Origin: Cadophora sp. MPI-SDFR-AT-0126
Taxonomy: Eukaryota > Ascomycota > Leotiomycetes > Helotiales > Ploettnerulaceae
Direction: 5' to 3'
NCBI GenBank assembly: GCA_020747065.1
Contig: JAGMVK010000012.1
Coordinates: 744,001 to 808,000, forward strand
Length of the DNA stretch: 64,000 bases
The translations under genes and the position numbers were made by a program. Below are positions 1-11,900 of this stretch, piece by piece. The notes under the pieces were generated by a model. That model was not told the origin of the DNA. It saw nothing but the letters and a program-made list of their open reading frames with translations, and searched no databases. The stretch's first letter is position 1; the number at the start of each line of letters is the position of its first letter.

Positions 1-526
1 TCGAGAGTGGCTCTAAGTGATGCGTTTGATTATTGTATGAAGAGAGAGGCATTTGGGAAGACGTTGATGGATCAGCCGGTTGTTAGACATAGGTTGGCGA
101 AGTGCGGTGCTGATTTGGAAGCTCATTGGGCCTGGATCGAGCAGTATACGTATTGTATGACGAAGATGAGTGAGGCAGATGCAAATAGAGAGCTGGGAGG
201 TTTGACTGCGCTCGCGAAGGCACAGGCTGGTAGAGTGTTGGAACTGGTTGCCAGTACCGCGGTATTGCTTCACGGTGGGAATGGGTACACCAAAAGTGGA
301 CAGGGAGAGGTTGCTGAAAGTATGTTTCCTATTTCCCTATTCTTTAAGCCAGAGTATTGACTTTGATGAAGGAATTTTCCGTGAGATTCCCGGCGCAAGG
401 ATCCCTGGTGGTAGTGAAGATGTTATGTTGGATTTGGCTGTGAGGCAGCTTGTGAAGAACTTTCAGAAGAAGAAGAAGGATTTGGAAGCGGAGATGGAAA
501 GACCAGCCGGATCTTCGAAGCTGTAG
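1..526 (+). CDS. Acyl-CoA dehydrogenase, C-terminal part (5' truncated by window edge)
   Basis: The gene enters from the left edge in frame 1 and covers the C-terminal alpha-helical domain of a flavin-dependent acyl-CoA dehydrogenase, which makes the alpha,beta double bond in an acyl-CoA. Visible family features are the REAFGK stretch, the LLHGGNGYT motif that packs on FAD, and the terminal RIPGGSEDVMLDL segment. A 52-nt intron (320-371, donor GTATGT, acceptor AAG) joins the two parts in frame: without splicing the frame stops at 360, and with it the product reads EVAERIFREIPG, as the family expects. The stop is at 524-526, after a Lys/Glu-rich tail. Substrate chain length and compartment cannot be read from this fragment, and no C-terminal peroxisomal signal is obvious. 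The family call is secure; the exact substrate is not. Confidence 0.88.
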
Positions 527-2191
527 AATGTGTTGTAAAAAGACTTCTGGCATTATTTTCGGCCCCGGCGATCCTTGTCGATCAAGACATACCATTCGCA
601 GTATGTAAAGCACATTTGAGTAAACATTTGGGTCCACCAAACAGTCATCTCCACGAAATTCCGGAATGTTGAACAGTCAGGCCCGGGCCGGCCCGCGGGT
701 GAGACCCAAATTTAACAACGTCACTATAAGAAGCCCTTCGTAAGAGTGGATTGTGAGGAGTGGCATAAGTCATGAGGTGAATCTTGCCAGGATGCAACGT
801 TTCATAAACCAACTCAATCATTTCGGAAGTTGGTGCTGTCCTTTCATGAGCATGTTGGCCTAGGCTTTGCATTCGGGAAGCATGGCGGGGTAAAGGGTCT
901 CAGGATGGCCTGTGTTTGCGCTGAGTCTGCAACAAAGTGACGAAGTAATCGAACGATCACTCGCTAAAATCTTTACTGTTTACCTGTACAAGTGCGAGGC
1001 CTAATAGGGTTGCTAAAACAATAGCTGCATGCATGCAGCTTCAAAAAGTAGGAATCCTCTCGACAGCGTACAGTCCTGCAGATCTGGTTCTTTCCGTTCG
1101 CTACATCAGCTCAAGTTTGGCTGAGGAGGCTGTGCTATGGATAGTCTGCGTCCTGTAGCGATCAATACGCGAGAACTATGTGGCGCCTAGGTCACCAATA
1201 ACTTCTAAACTCTCAGTTCGAAGAGACTTCCAAATTCGGAAAAGAAATGATTATTTTGTTTTCCAAAATTCATGAACGAGCCTGACGTGTCCTAAGGTTG
1301 AGGTCTGAATGGAGGGGTAACAATGCGCTATGCAATGCTTCTCGATAGAGGGCATTGAAATTGCCTGTCCTAGTCTCCAAACCAAAACAGTAGGAAGATC
1401 TTCTTTGCGCACGCTATCCAGACTCACCCTGCTCTCACTGAAAAGACTGGTTGACGGTCAGACTTGAAGCATATGATCACTACAGGTAGCTTACTGCCAA
1501 GCTTCTGTCTGGTACATTGACGACCCAAGCGACGGCAAGGTGGAAATGCCTCTCTCTGCTTGTGAGTCTGCGGTGGCATTGCGATCAAAGCGATGAATGA
1601 CACATGCCTATTTAGACCAGAACGTAAACACCTCAGCCAGAACAAAATGGAACGATAGCGGCCAACAGATCCCCATTCAGCGTTCGGTCTGTGAAAGCTG
1701 CAAGGTCACGTCAGTGGCGCAATGGATGGGAACAAAACCTGAACGATGTTTGAGAGCAATGTATCCATCCTTCAAGCTGCTTCTCCATGGCCCTTTTTCA
1801 TCCCGAATTGATCGACTTGGATACTGATTGGCTCTTGTATATGGTTGCATGGGTATTTTGTCAGGCAGGCAGTTCATGCTCTTCACCAGGGCGGGAAGGG
1901 GCGACAAGCCCCCACAAGTCAAGCCTCAATCGGGCTGTGATCTGCTGTCAGCAAGGCTCACCAATAGATTCCTTGACCTGAACTCACCGAAGTCCATTTT
2001 GGCTCACAACAACACCATCACAAGATCCATGGTTTCGTTACTTGTCCGTGCCTCTGGCCGGTGTCGTATCGAAGTATAATATCATGGAGCTTCGCCCCAG
2101 CAGTCGGCAGTCTGCCACTCTTATACATTGCTGACTTCACAGCCTTCTCTCGGTCTCGCCGTTCCGTCCACTGTCATAGCAAAACCAGATT
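527..2191. other. Intergenic, no gene supported
   Basis: Only short overlapping frames on both strands occur here, none with a recognisable domain or a coherent splice chain. It probably holds the terminator of the acyl-CoA dehydrogenase and the promoter of the Zn2Cys6 gene that starts at 2192. Confidence 0.6.
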
Positions 2192-4638
2192 GTGGCTACC
2201 ATGGAATTCGATACTGCCCCAACAGGCTTTTCAATTGCCGCAAAGCCCTCCGGATTCAACGCAAGCAAACGCAAACTTGATGATGATTGGAGCCATGGCT
2301 CGATCATCAATTTTCTGCCACAGGAAGCAGTTAAAAAGAGAGTCTTGGCACTGTCCTTCGAGCAACAGCCCATGGGAGATGTCTCCCACCCCTTCCTGGA
2401 CAATCCGCCTTCCTATGGGAGTTTATCGATGCAATCCTTAATAGCAAGTCCAGTCGGAAGCTGGCTAGGTCCATTTTCCTGTCCACCACCAGATTACGAG
2501 ACTGCAACTTGGAACCCATTCAACACCGAAGACCAAAATAGCCTGGTGTCTACTGGGAGCAATGTTTCTGTCGGCATTCAAGCTGATGTAGCCCCACTTG
2601 AAAGCTTGGGCCTTTTTTCTCCAGAAGACTATGGCCTAGATGACGGTAGTGGATTCTGTAACCCTTCTTGTCCCGATCTCACAGCTATGCGGTCGCCTAT
2701 ATCGATACGACCAGGCGTTGCGTCTGCCAGCGACTATCCTCCTGCCAATAGCCTACTCGCTAGCGATACCACCAACAACCAAGCGGACTTTACTGAAGGC
2801 TGGTTCTATCAATTTGGGATCCCAGGTCAAACAATACCTTCTGCCGGGTACTTTTCCGGCATGCATCGACTTCCATTGGCGCAGTATCACGTTGAAGAAT
2901 ATCTCTTTCCTCCATCCAACGGGGGTCCTGTTCGCAAGACCTCGCCTGGTGATGGCTCAGAAAGTAAATTGAAGTTTCAAGAGGCAGAAGAAGGAACGGA
3001 GATCCTATCAAAGCCAACGGTACCGGAACCGAGCCAGGTTGCCAACCAAGTTTCTCAGTCTCTCCCAACCCAGAATGAGATGATGGCCAATTTCAGTCTT
3101 GGGCCCGAACTTCCTACGACGAAACGTGCGAGGAAGTCCTATTCAGAGGAAGGAAAAAGGAAAGTGCATGCAGTCCGAGCCAACGGAGCTTGTACATGTT
3201 GCAAGGCTCGCAAGTTACCAGTGAGTCAGGTGGCAATCTACTATCACTTAATTATACTAATTCACAAAAGTGCTCTCCTGATGGTGTCTGTGAGACATGC
3301 CTGAGACAGGTCAACAATCCCTCACTGGCCTCTCACATCTGCATCCGAACCAAGATGAAAGATGACTACATCGGAGTGGGCGGTAAGTGTGTTATCCACT
3401 TCCATTCGGATCTTTACCTGACGCTATCATAGATCTGCATCAAAGTCTGGCGAGACGACGGAAGAACCTCCAGCCTTTGACATCCTCTCTGACAGGCTTG
3501 CCCATATCTGTGCAGCTTTGCGTCAAATCTGAGCTTGGGATCGGAGGGGACATGGCTCAGCTGGCTCTTCAAGTTATGAGGTGCAGCTCCTCTCCGATCT
3601 GTCGTTGGAAGAGGCTTCAAAGGTTGAGCGGCATTTTGGTTACTTCTGATACCACATACGATGAACGTTATGTCATTGTTCCCACTGCGCTTCCCAGCGT
3701 CGACGAATTCGACGCTTTCGGAAGGAGGATTCTCCTCATGCAATGCATCTCTCATTCTGGGGCCATCACATGGTACTTAGATCGGTTTCTGTCCTTGTAC
3801 TGCAGCAGATCACATCCATCAAGCATGGTAGGTTGCAACCCAAGACTTCTGGACCCAGCTAATCATGTGGCAGCGATCACTTGCAAACTTGACCTTAAGG
3901 ATAGCCAGCTTGAACAACCTTGTGGCTTACGGGTTCCTTAATCTCCAGGACGGTAGCTTTGATCTTCTTAATCGACCTCACGCACGGCTCATCACCGAAA
4001 GATACGTATCAGAAACTGTTCATGACCAAGTTCGCGTTCGTGTCGCCGAGGGACTCGGCCCAGCTGAGCGTCTCATGGCATCTGAATTGGACAGACTCAT
4101 GAAGATTGCCAGTGCGGGTAAACATGCTCGCATCATTGCGGGTGCCTGTCTGTTGAGATTGGTCTTGATTTACAGAGACCGCTTGGTCAGAGATAAGATT
4201 AGAATCTCATTACCAAAGAACACAGATAGTAGGTCTCTATGAATTCCTGTGTTGGAGTTCACTCACTAATACACTGCCCATGATAGGTCATCAAATTCGC
4301 CTTGAAAAAGCGGAATTATTTTACAAACGATTGACGGTAGCGTATTCGATGCTGTGTCGGGAAAAGGATACTCCATTGACCCTGGAGTGGGAGGACGAAA
4401 ACTTTAGCCCGATGCGTGAGCGAGATGTAGCACTGGAAACTGCATATCTTCAACTCCAGCCTGCTTTTAAGGATTTCTGTACGTACACCTTTCGGGACGT
4501 CTTTCCAGCCGAGATGCTAACTGTAAATAACTAGGCGAGGACAAACTGTGTCGCCAACACGATGAGGTCTTTCAAGAGCTGATTGCCAAGCCTCTGATGA
4601 CCCAGCATTCACGAAAGAGACGGAGAACTTCTCGTTGA
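2192..4638 (+). CDS. Zn2Cys6 transcription factor with internal zinc cluster; middle exon possibly frameshifted
   Basis: This is a fungal binuclear zinc cluster regulator. Six exons give an open product of about 728 residues: 2192-3220, 3271-3382, 3433-3827, 3874-4228, 4287-4478, 4535-4638. All junctions are GT-AG and the phases agree. The zinc cluster lies far from the N-terminus (about residues 335-375), follows a basic stretch (KRARKSYSEEGKRK) and is split by intron 1. It reads CTCCKARKLP then CSPDGVCETC, followed by a late CIRTK cysteine. The last exons look well conserved (ASLNNLVAYGFLNLQDG; IRLEKAELFYKR). In the third exon (about 3446-3650) a different frame contains the more protein-like stretches FDILSDRLAHICAALRQ and YEVQLLSDLSLEEASK, each ending at a TGA. 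So either the gene has acquired small indels or the assembly has. Target genes are unknown. The family is sure; functional integrity is in doubt. Confidence 0.7.
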
Positions 4639-5045
4639 AAGGTCATGTCGTTTAAAGGTTATGAAGTGCAGACAACTTGTGGCGATTGATAGTTGTTGTA
4701 ATCGATCCAGAAGGCACCCTTTGCTTCACCAGTGAGGCAGAATGTCCCCGAGGAGATCAACCCTAGCATTCAGCATCAGACTTAAGAGCTCTCCAAATCC
4801 TCTTACAGATTTTCATCCAGCAAATAGGGGGCTGCTTGAGCTTCTTTGCCTGAAAAACATTGCTGAAGATTTTGTTGGCTTTAGCGAAAGCTGAGCTTGT
4901 CAACCATGACCAGTTGCCAAAGGAAATTCAGAGTCGGGCAACGATAGGCTCGCCCTGGTAGTCACGCTGCCACTAGTCAAACAGAAGATGGATTCAATTG
5001 GCTCAATTGGTTCAATCTTGATTTATATGAGCTGGCCGTCAAATT
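4639..5045. other. Intergenic; may hold unrecognisable remains of the adjacent oxygenase relic
   Basis: There is no open frame of note. The missing catalytic half of the oxygenase relic would be expected here on the minus strand, but I could not recognise the HxD...H iron ligands in any frame. Confidence 0.4.
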
Positions 5046-5361
5046 TCGAGCCTGCCTTGTGCAGAAGAGCTGGAACTTTGAACCACAATTCCACAGGAAT
5101 ATCAAAAAACTTCTTAATAACATCAAATGTAGCCTACTAAATATCCTAATTGATCCAATGTTTTTGGATCATGAAGCACCCAGCTCGTGTACATGCCTCG
5201 TACATTTCGGATGCCAGACGAGCTTTGTCTCCCGTATTTGAACAAAGGCGGGACAGTACAGACAGGTCGATGGTGGGAACATTCGTAGATTGACCCCCTA
5301 TGCCACCAGATATCCGTTCAACTGCTGCCAAGGTTACAGTAGTACCAGTGCCACGCTCCAT
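5046..5361 (-). pseudogene. Relic of a 2-oxoglutarate/Fe(II) oxygenase (DIOX_N domain, isopenicillin N synthase-like)
   Basis: Reading down from an ATG at 5361, the first 71 codons are open and match the N-terminal non-haem dioxygenase domain: VPTIDLSVL, then a helix with MYEACTRAGCFMIQKHWI. After that the same frame continues to read as this family (ATFDVIKKFFDIPVEL, then FKVPALLHK) but is interrupted by three TAG codons within six positions near 5134-5148. At least two of these could have come from CAG by C-to-T change. The catalytic C-terminal half, with the iron-binding HxD...H residues, is not recognisable downstream. The intact family hydroxylates or desaturates small molecules such as secondary metabolites. 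I infer a dead, truncated gene; an intron hiding the stops is unlikely because the interrupted stretch itself keeps family similarity. Confidence 0.6.
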
Positions 5362-5904
5362 GGACGCTCAACGTCCCTGAAGCGACAGCCTGTAAGCGAG
5401 GTGTGACCCTGGAGCAGCGCAGCGGACCGTGTGATACCTTGTGAGGATTTGAGTCTGCCATTGATAATTCCGCCTGACCCAACCATAACCTCTGGTAATT
5501 TCCGTCACCGAGTAGATAGTGCTGTCAAATTGGAATGCTTGATGTTGATGTGGCGTTGAAGTTCTCAGTCACATGAAGCATGAATGACCTGATATCTTAC
5601 ATCAAGCTACGGTTCCAAGAAAAAGCCAACCTACGCCTGGGTTCAGACCCATTCGCCAAAGCTTGTTGGCTATCATAGCTAGAGGATCGTCCGCCGCTCT
5701 GACACAAGTGGGGTACATCTTCTGCCACATTCGATCTCCTCTCCTTATCATGGGACTGCTTGTAGCCACTTTCCTTATCAACTCTAGGCAAAGCAGCTTT
5801 GGTGGTGGGAGTTGGCCGTGGTCATGAGTAATCGTTTGACCACCCTGGGAGATGTTGGACTGCACTCGTCGTCCGATTCGAGTTCTCTCCTGCCTTTGTT
5901 GCTG
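5362..5904. other. Intergenic, nothing recognised
   Basis: This is the spacer between the oxygenase relic and the 3' end of the membrane protein gene. Short frames at 5597-5865 on the minus strand have no recognisable content. Confidence 0.5.
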
Positions 5905-7418
5905 TCAGACAACACTCCACCGAATCTGCTCCACCGAGTTCTCCCCACTCCTCACAACAAAGCTCGTAGTCTTCAAAATACCACCATTCGAATCGTCCGC
6001 CTCAACAACAGTCACTTCACTCCTGGTCAGCGACCCCTGGCTAGTCGTACCAGCGCCTCTCGCCGTCACATTCACTTCTGCCAACCTCGGCTCATCGCCC
6101 CTCCACCCAAACGTCTCCAATCTAAACGTGATGCTCCTCTCTTCATCGAAGGCAGTCCTATGTCTCGACTTTGAAGACATCAAGACGTTGCGAATACGGC
6201 GGGAGACTGAGGATCCAGTCTCTGATTTGACGAAATAGGGGTTTGGTTCTAGGTGAGGCTCGGAGCGGAGAAAGTTGGGGAAGAAGCGACGGAGAAGGGG
6301 AAAGAGGTCAGGGATACAGCCTGTTACTAGGGCGAGTCCAGTTTCGATGTGGGCTATTGTTGATTTGACGCTGTAGCTCCAGTCTTGGCCTTTCTTGGGG
6401 TGATAGTTGCGGAAGAGGATCCATAGGCGAGTGATGCCTACTGTTGTGACACTTGACATGAAATCAACGTTTGTCCATGTGTGGAGGAAGTTGTAACTTA
6501 CGCCACGCCCATACACAACACTAGCAGTACCACAAACTTCCTCTTCGGCGTCAATTGCAGATCGTAGACCATGTACACTGGGATCAACAAGATCAACAAG
6601 TCGGTGAGAATGCTGATGCCGGCGGTGATGAGGAGGAAGTTTCCCATATCGAAACACTCTCCACCTTGGACATATTCTCCATCTTTGAAGCCTGTCGGTA
6701 CAGGGAAGCCACGATATAATCCCGGATCCGTAGCACCAGCATTTATCTGCGCAGCATGGTCCATCGCGAGGCGATTCCAGGTGTAGGTCACAGGCCAGCA
6801 TTGAAAGATGTCTGCTATGAGGGCGCCTGTGGTGAAAAAAAAGTTGAAGATGAAGAGAACGCAGCAGGCGGTGCGGACACCAGTCTTTGTGCCTCCAAGC
6901 CGGAGGTAGAGGAGGATCATTGAGGCTTTGATGAGACCGAGGATAGGGTTGTAGGTGATGCCGTTTGCGTAGAGGTACTTCCAGATGAGGACCAAGTTGT
7001 ACTTGAGGTTGAATGTATCTTCACGATGGTAGCCATAGTGGCCGTATTGGGTTACTAGATATGTTAGAAATAGCTTCTGTCCATTTATTCCGTACAAGTC
7101 ATGATGGGGGAGGAGGAGAACAGAAAAGTGATGATAAATAGTACCTTTGTACATCGTAACCGTTTCTCCCAAGGACAGTAACCAAGCTATCAGCATACAA
7201 ATATCACCTGTTACAGTTAGCAGAATATCAAGAAACTTGTATGAAGTCTCCATACTCCACATCATCAAGCCCCGCCACGATCTCCTCGATGCCACCAGTC
7301 TGGAACCCAGTCTTCCCATACAAAATATGGAGCCAACGACCTCGACTACAACTATAATAATCAGACACGCCGTATTCAACTGCTGAACCATGATGATCAG
7401 GATGTGTAGGCGGACCAC
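5905..7418 (-). CDS. Pth11/rhodopsin-type fungal integral membrane protein
   Basis: This is a seven-helix plasma-membrane protein of the fungal rhodopsin-domain family, which includes Pth11-like receptors. Proposed exons in coding order are 7418-7256, 7207-7145, 7054-6502 and 6451-5905, giving about 441 residues. Family marks are ICMLIAWLLSLG in helix 2, LIKASMILLYLRL, the loop segment IFQCWPV before a Trp, ILTDLLILLIPVYMVYDLQL, and a last helix [19 protein letters not shown] that is restored only by splicing. The cytoplasmic tail is Ser/Thr-rich. The first two introns (48 and 90 nt) are multiples of three and contain no stop, so the frame also runs straight through them. The first start is uncertain: 7418 is the earliest in-frame ATG before the first helix. 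The N-terminal Cys-rich CFEM domain of classical Pth11 is absent. Ligand and signalling partner are unknown. Confidence 0.75.
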
Positions 7419-8981
7419 AATATGAATCCAGCCAAAAGCCTTTCAAAAAAGCGATAGATCAATCTAAAAGAGCGTTTACGAGGGCAAAAGCGACCGAAGA
7501 AAATAGAACAGATCGCAGAGGCGAGCAATAATTTAGATTGATTGCTGGATATCCAGGACTCTGGGACCTCGTGGAAGGCAGGGAACATAATCTATTTCCT
7601 GGATTTCCATCGTCGTACATGAGCACAGTGATTCCAGACTCGGGAGTGGAAATTTTGAAAACGTTTGTGTTCTTGCCCTTGTCGTCGTGGGTGAGAATAT
7701 GACTTGCTGCTCAGGACAATTTCCCAGCCTCTGATCATCCAATCCACAGGGTCGCATCGCAATCTCAAGGGCATGAATAATTTGTTCCTTCCGCTGATTG
7801 GTGACGTTTTCGCCTCTTTCTGGTCCTGTGCCCCTCGCTACCGCCGGAACCGTGTATTTTACCCATGCTTTCCCAAATTTGCCATCCAAATTTTCTCAGC
7901 AAAGGGGGGAGGGGTACCGCGTCTTGTTTTGGATTTCCGTCGTCTGACTTGGGACTTTGCCTAAAACAACCTGACGAGCATTCTCCATCCGGAGAAGTGG
8001 GGTAAGAGTCTGGCTGAGGATGTTCCGGCCCGTTGCCGGCCGTAAGGAAAATCTGCGCATCTCGTGATTGCATTGGCTCATTGTTTTGGTTCGCCTTCTG
8101 ACTGCAGGCAATATCAGCTCGGGTAGCCATTGCTGTTCCCCTCTTTGCGCAGTTGTGCCTTAATGATTTGCATATAGAATGATACCTCCAAGCCGGTAGT
8201 CGCAGCTCAAGGGAGCCACTCGAGCACCGGCATAAGGATTGTCATGTTAATGGAAACCCCATATTCGATTCCGATTCTCGGGGGAGTCGAGGAGCTGCGT
8301 CTTAATTATAGTCTGCTCGATTCGGGGAGGGAAAGAGGTTCAATAACGCCCCATTTATCTCAAGTTTTTCTCAAGTCCTCGACTTGAGTACCTTCCCGGA
8401 GCCACATGTGCTTTAATGCAAGAATGTGCTTTGACAGCAAGTGTGCCGCCCCAAGCCACCACCAAATCCTACAACGTGGATGGTGAAGTCTCCAATATGG
8501 CGGAGACACACCCCACATCGAGTATGGAGCTCAAGTCATTGTCAATAACTGTGGCTGCGGCTCAAACGAAGAACAGACCAGTGCAAACGATAGCAGTAGA
8601 AAAGGGGGTATAACCAAACTAAGTGGCTTGGAAGGGACGCCGTGCGGAAACACTAGACAATCTGCAGCCTTCCTTCAATGGCGGGATTGAATATGATTTG
8701 GACTGCGCGGGGATTAAGCTCTGATACCCTCAAACCCTCCTTGGACAGACCTCAGCTTAAAGGTAAACTCGACAAGTGAAAACTATCTCAGGAAAGCTAC
8801 AAAAGCAGAAAAATGAAGCAGAAGTCGCAGAAATAAATATTGCCGATGCTGTTGTATGCTTTAGATTTCTTATAGCAGCCTGGCTTCCTTCTACCAAAAT
8901 GAAGGCCTCTTTAGGCGACAACGTCCAAAATTGTCAGTCGTTATGTTTGCACCATATGGACGGACACCTTTCTTCGTGTTT
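7419..8981. other. Intergenic; promoter of the membrane protein gene and 3' flank of NAD+ synthetase
   Basis: Overlapping short frames (for example 7533-7889 and 7765-8130, minus) lack domains, signal peptides and convincing splice chains. I see no gene here. Confidence 0.5.
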
Positions 8982-11900
8982 CTAGTCTCGCTTAATGTCA
9001 GGCTTTTTTGTTGCAAGATCTCCCATTGCCGCGAGGCTTCGTTCGATCTTTCGGTTCGCCCAATCCCTAGGCATATCAGTTTTAATACTCGATGGTAGTG
9101 GGGGTATACAATGAACATGCCAGCTTGGGTAAAGGAACGGGCGCATATCGTATCGGTTGTCGTCAGGGCCATATTGTTCAGCTTTTGTCAGTCAGTACTA
9201 TCTTCTACGATGATTCGAGATTCTGTAAGCGTCGGCCGCCCACAGCTCCATCTGCACATAGTGAGGCCGGCGGCTTACCGTGGTAACTAGGTGTGAGAGT
9301 AGTCCTATTTAATAGCTTGTCAGTACTTAGAAACAAGGTAGTTGAGCTGATGAGCGCAGAATGTCGCCAGCCGGATCAAGAGAGCCGCAGCTGACTTCGC
9401 TTTTCTCCATGTGGACAGAAGAGCTTCCTTGGAATGATGTAATGGCTTACATCTTGTGTCTATTAATGCCGTAACACCAAAAGAACCATCGGACTTTATC
9501 ATAAACTTCCTTTGGGGAGAGTTTGTCGCTCCAATCATGTACCAATTTTGACCACATGCCATAAGGACCCAGCTTTTGTCGTTTGCGCTGGGCAGAAGTC
9601 AGTATCGAGCAATTGTGCGTAAAGGGCGAATGAGACTAACAAGATTTCCGTACACAGAGAGTTCTGCGTAGCTCATACCCATATCTACTTCATCGCTCTG
9701 GACATACGAATCTGTTATCGGCTCAAGCTCTGCAGTCCTGGTTTGTTATGCAAGATTAGCAATTCGCCTCAATTCGTAGGTAACAATCAACAGTTGCGCT
9801 GTGTCGAGTGGAACTTACGGTGGAGCATCGATAAAAGATTGAAGAATGGGCAGATCGAACTCGGTCGAAGCATAGAGGATGAATTTCTTGAGGTCATCTA
9901 AAGAGAAGGGTTGTTAGGACTAACTGAACACTGAGATCAAGCCATGAGAAAGTGTGAACAGCTCATGAGACAACAGAGTCGTGCTCATGTACCCTGATAG
10001 TCGAAAATCTTGTATGAAACGAGAAGCTCACTTTTCGAGATGCCGCCCTAACGATTAAAAGTCAGCTTCTCCAACCATGGCACCTTAGACTAATAGATTA
10101 TGAACACGTACAATTGGATTTATATCAGCTGAGGAGCACTGTAAAAATGACTATCAATTATGATGCACATGGTCTTTCGGCGAAGGGGCACCAACGTCGT
10201 ATTTGGTATAATAGCCTCGGAGCGACCTGGGCCACTTGCAGTCAGGATCCAGTCGGTTTGGAGAATCGTAGAATAACAAGGGAGAGATGAGACTTACTCA
10301 TCCACGTTTGCGGACCCGAGCACAAGTAAACCTCCAGGAGCACTGTTCTCGGGGTTATCGGCATTGCGGCCACGAACCGTTGGTAGAAGCTGCGCGAACA
10401 GGTACTGGCCAGTCTGTCAGTACTTGATCCCCTTAAAAGGGGAGAGTATATCGCAGGAACGTACCGCTAAAACCATGCGAATTCTGGCTTGGATGTTCTG
10501 AAGAGCCTATGACTGAAATCAGGCAGGGTCAAAATGGCCTAGCGGAGTTTCACTTACTAGGTTTGATGCCGGTGTGCCTCCGTACATCTTGAACTTCCTG
10601 ATGGATCATAACGTCAAACCTAGCTAAAACATCAAACGGCATTCGGTGGAGACGACTCACGGGGTGAATTTGGTTACGGTGGTGAAAAGTGTTGTTATTG
10701 CGTTTACCACACCGTCAATGTTGAAGTCTACGTGATAGGAGCCAATATCGTGGGCTAAATCTTTGGCGCGCTGCCTGGTGTCCGGCGAGCTATTTTTCTC
10801 CATTCCCATGAATGCTGAATGAAATAGGCGTCCTTCAGATAGGCCAGTCAGCACTACTAGAGCAAAAAGGTGTTCGGTAACTTAAACGGCGCAACTGCAT
10901 ACCTGAAATTTCTTGAGGAGACTTCGGTCGCCATGAAGATGTCGATGGCTCTCCGACTATGTGAAGGAGATCCTATAATGAAGGTGTGGTTAGCTTCGGG
11001 CAAATGAACTTTGCTGCACCCGTGGAGGTTGGTACGTACCTTCAATACTTGAGGATTCTTGTTCTTGACAATCTCAGCGTATACCAACCGAGTCATGGAA
11101 TGGACAATGACACTGGCTTTTGGGATGTCAGCATCTGATAGCTGAAAGCGCAGAGGGGAGACTTACTCGCACAAGAATCGATCCCGCCAGAAAGAGGGAT
11201 CTAGGCACAGCGATCAGCAAGAGTCTAACATCAACGAGCGCGGACATGCGCTGGACAACGATTGAACGTCACGACTTACGAAGAATCCCGCCTGCTTGCT
11301 TCGACCTGAAGGCGGTTAGCAGGTCTATGCCTGAAACTTTGGGAAATAGATGAGAACATACGTAGGTAGTCCCACAACCAGCACTATTCATGGATTAGCA
11401 AGGGAGCGGGACGGAGGAGTCCGAGGACTTACGGCAGGACCGAGAGCAATCTCTTCCTAAATGACTTCAGAATTGATTTCGTGATGGGTATGCCAGGACC
11501 TAATACGTACTTCTGGGCTATGGTATCGAACTTCCCGAGCAACACTAGGTTTAAGCTTCCAGTCTGACTCATCGTCGTCACTGGACAAGCTCATATCGAC
11601 CTCAACTCTGATTGAAAAATTAGCATTTGTGCTTCTCAATCCTTCAGAATCGATGAACGGGAATATAGAGAAATCGCATTCGCAGCTCAGGTGGATTGTC
11701 TAGAAGGAAAATATATCACCTCTCGTATGCTGGCTGTTGCGTTGCTTGCATTGCTCTTGATTTTGAGGATCGATAGCTGCGCACGTCTTCAAGATCCACA
11801 GTCGCTGTCACAACCTCCACGTCTGCCAAAGAGAATTGACTACCCTGGGCGACGACTTCACCATTAATGATGATCATAGCACAGCCATCGTAATCTGGGA

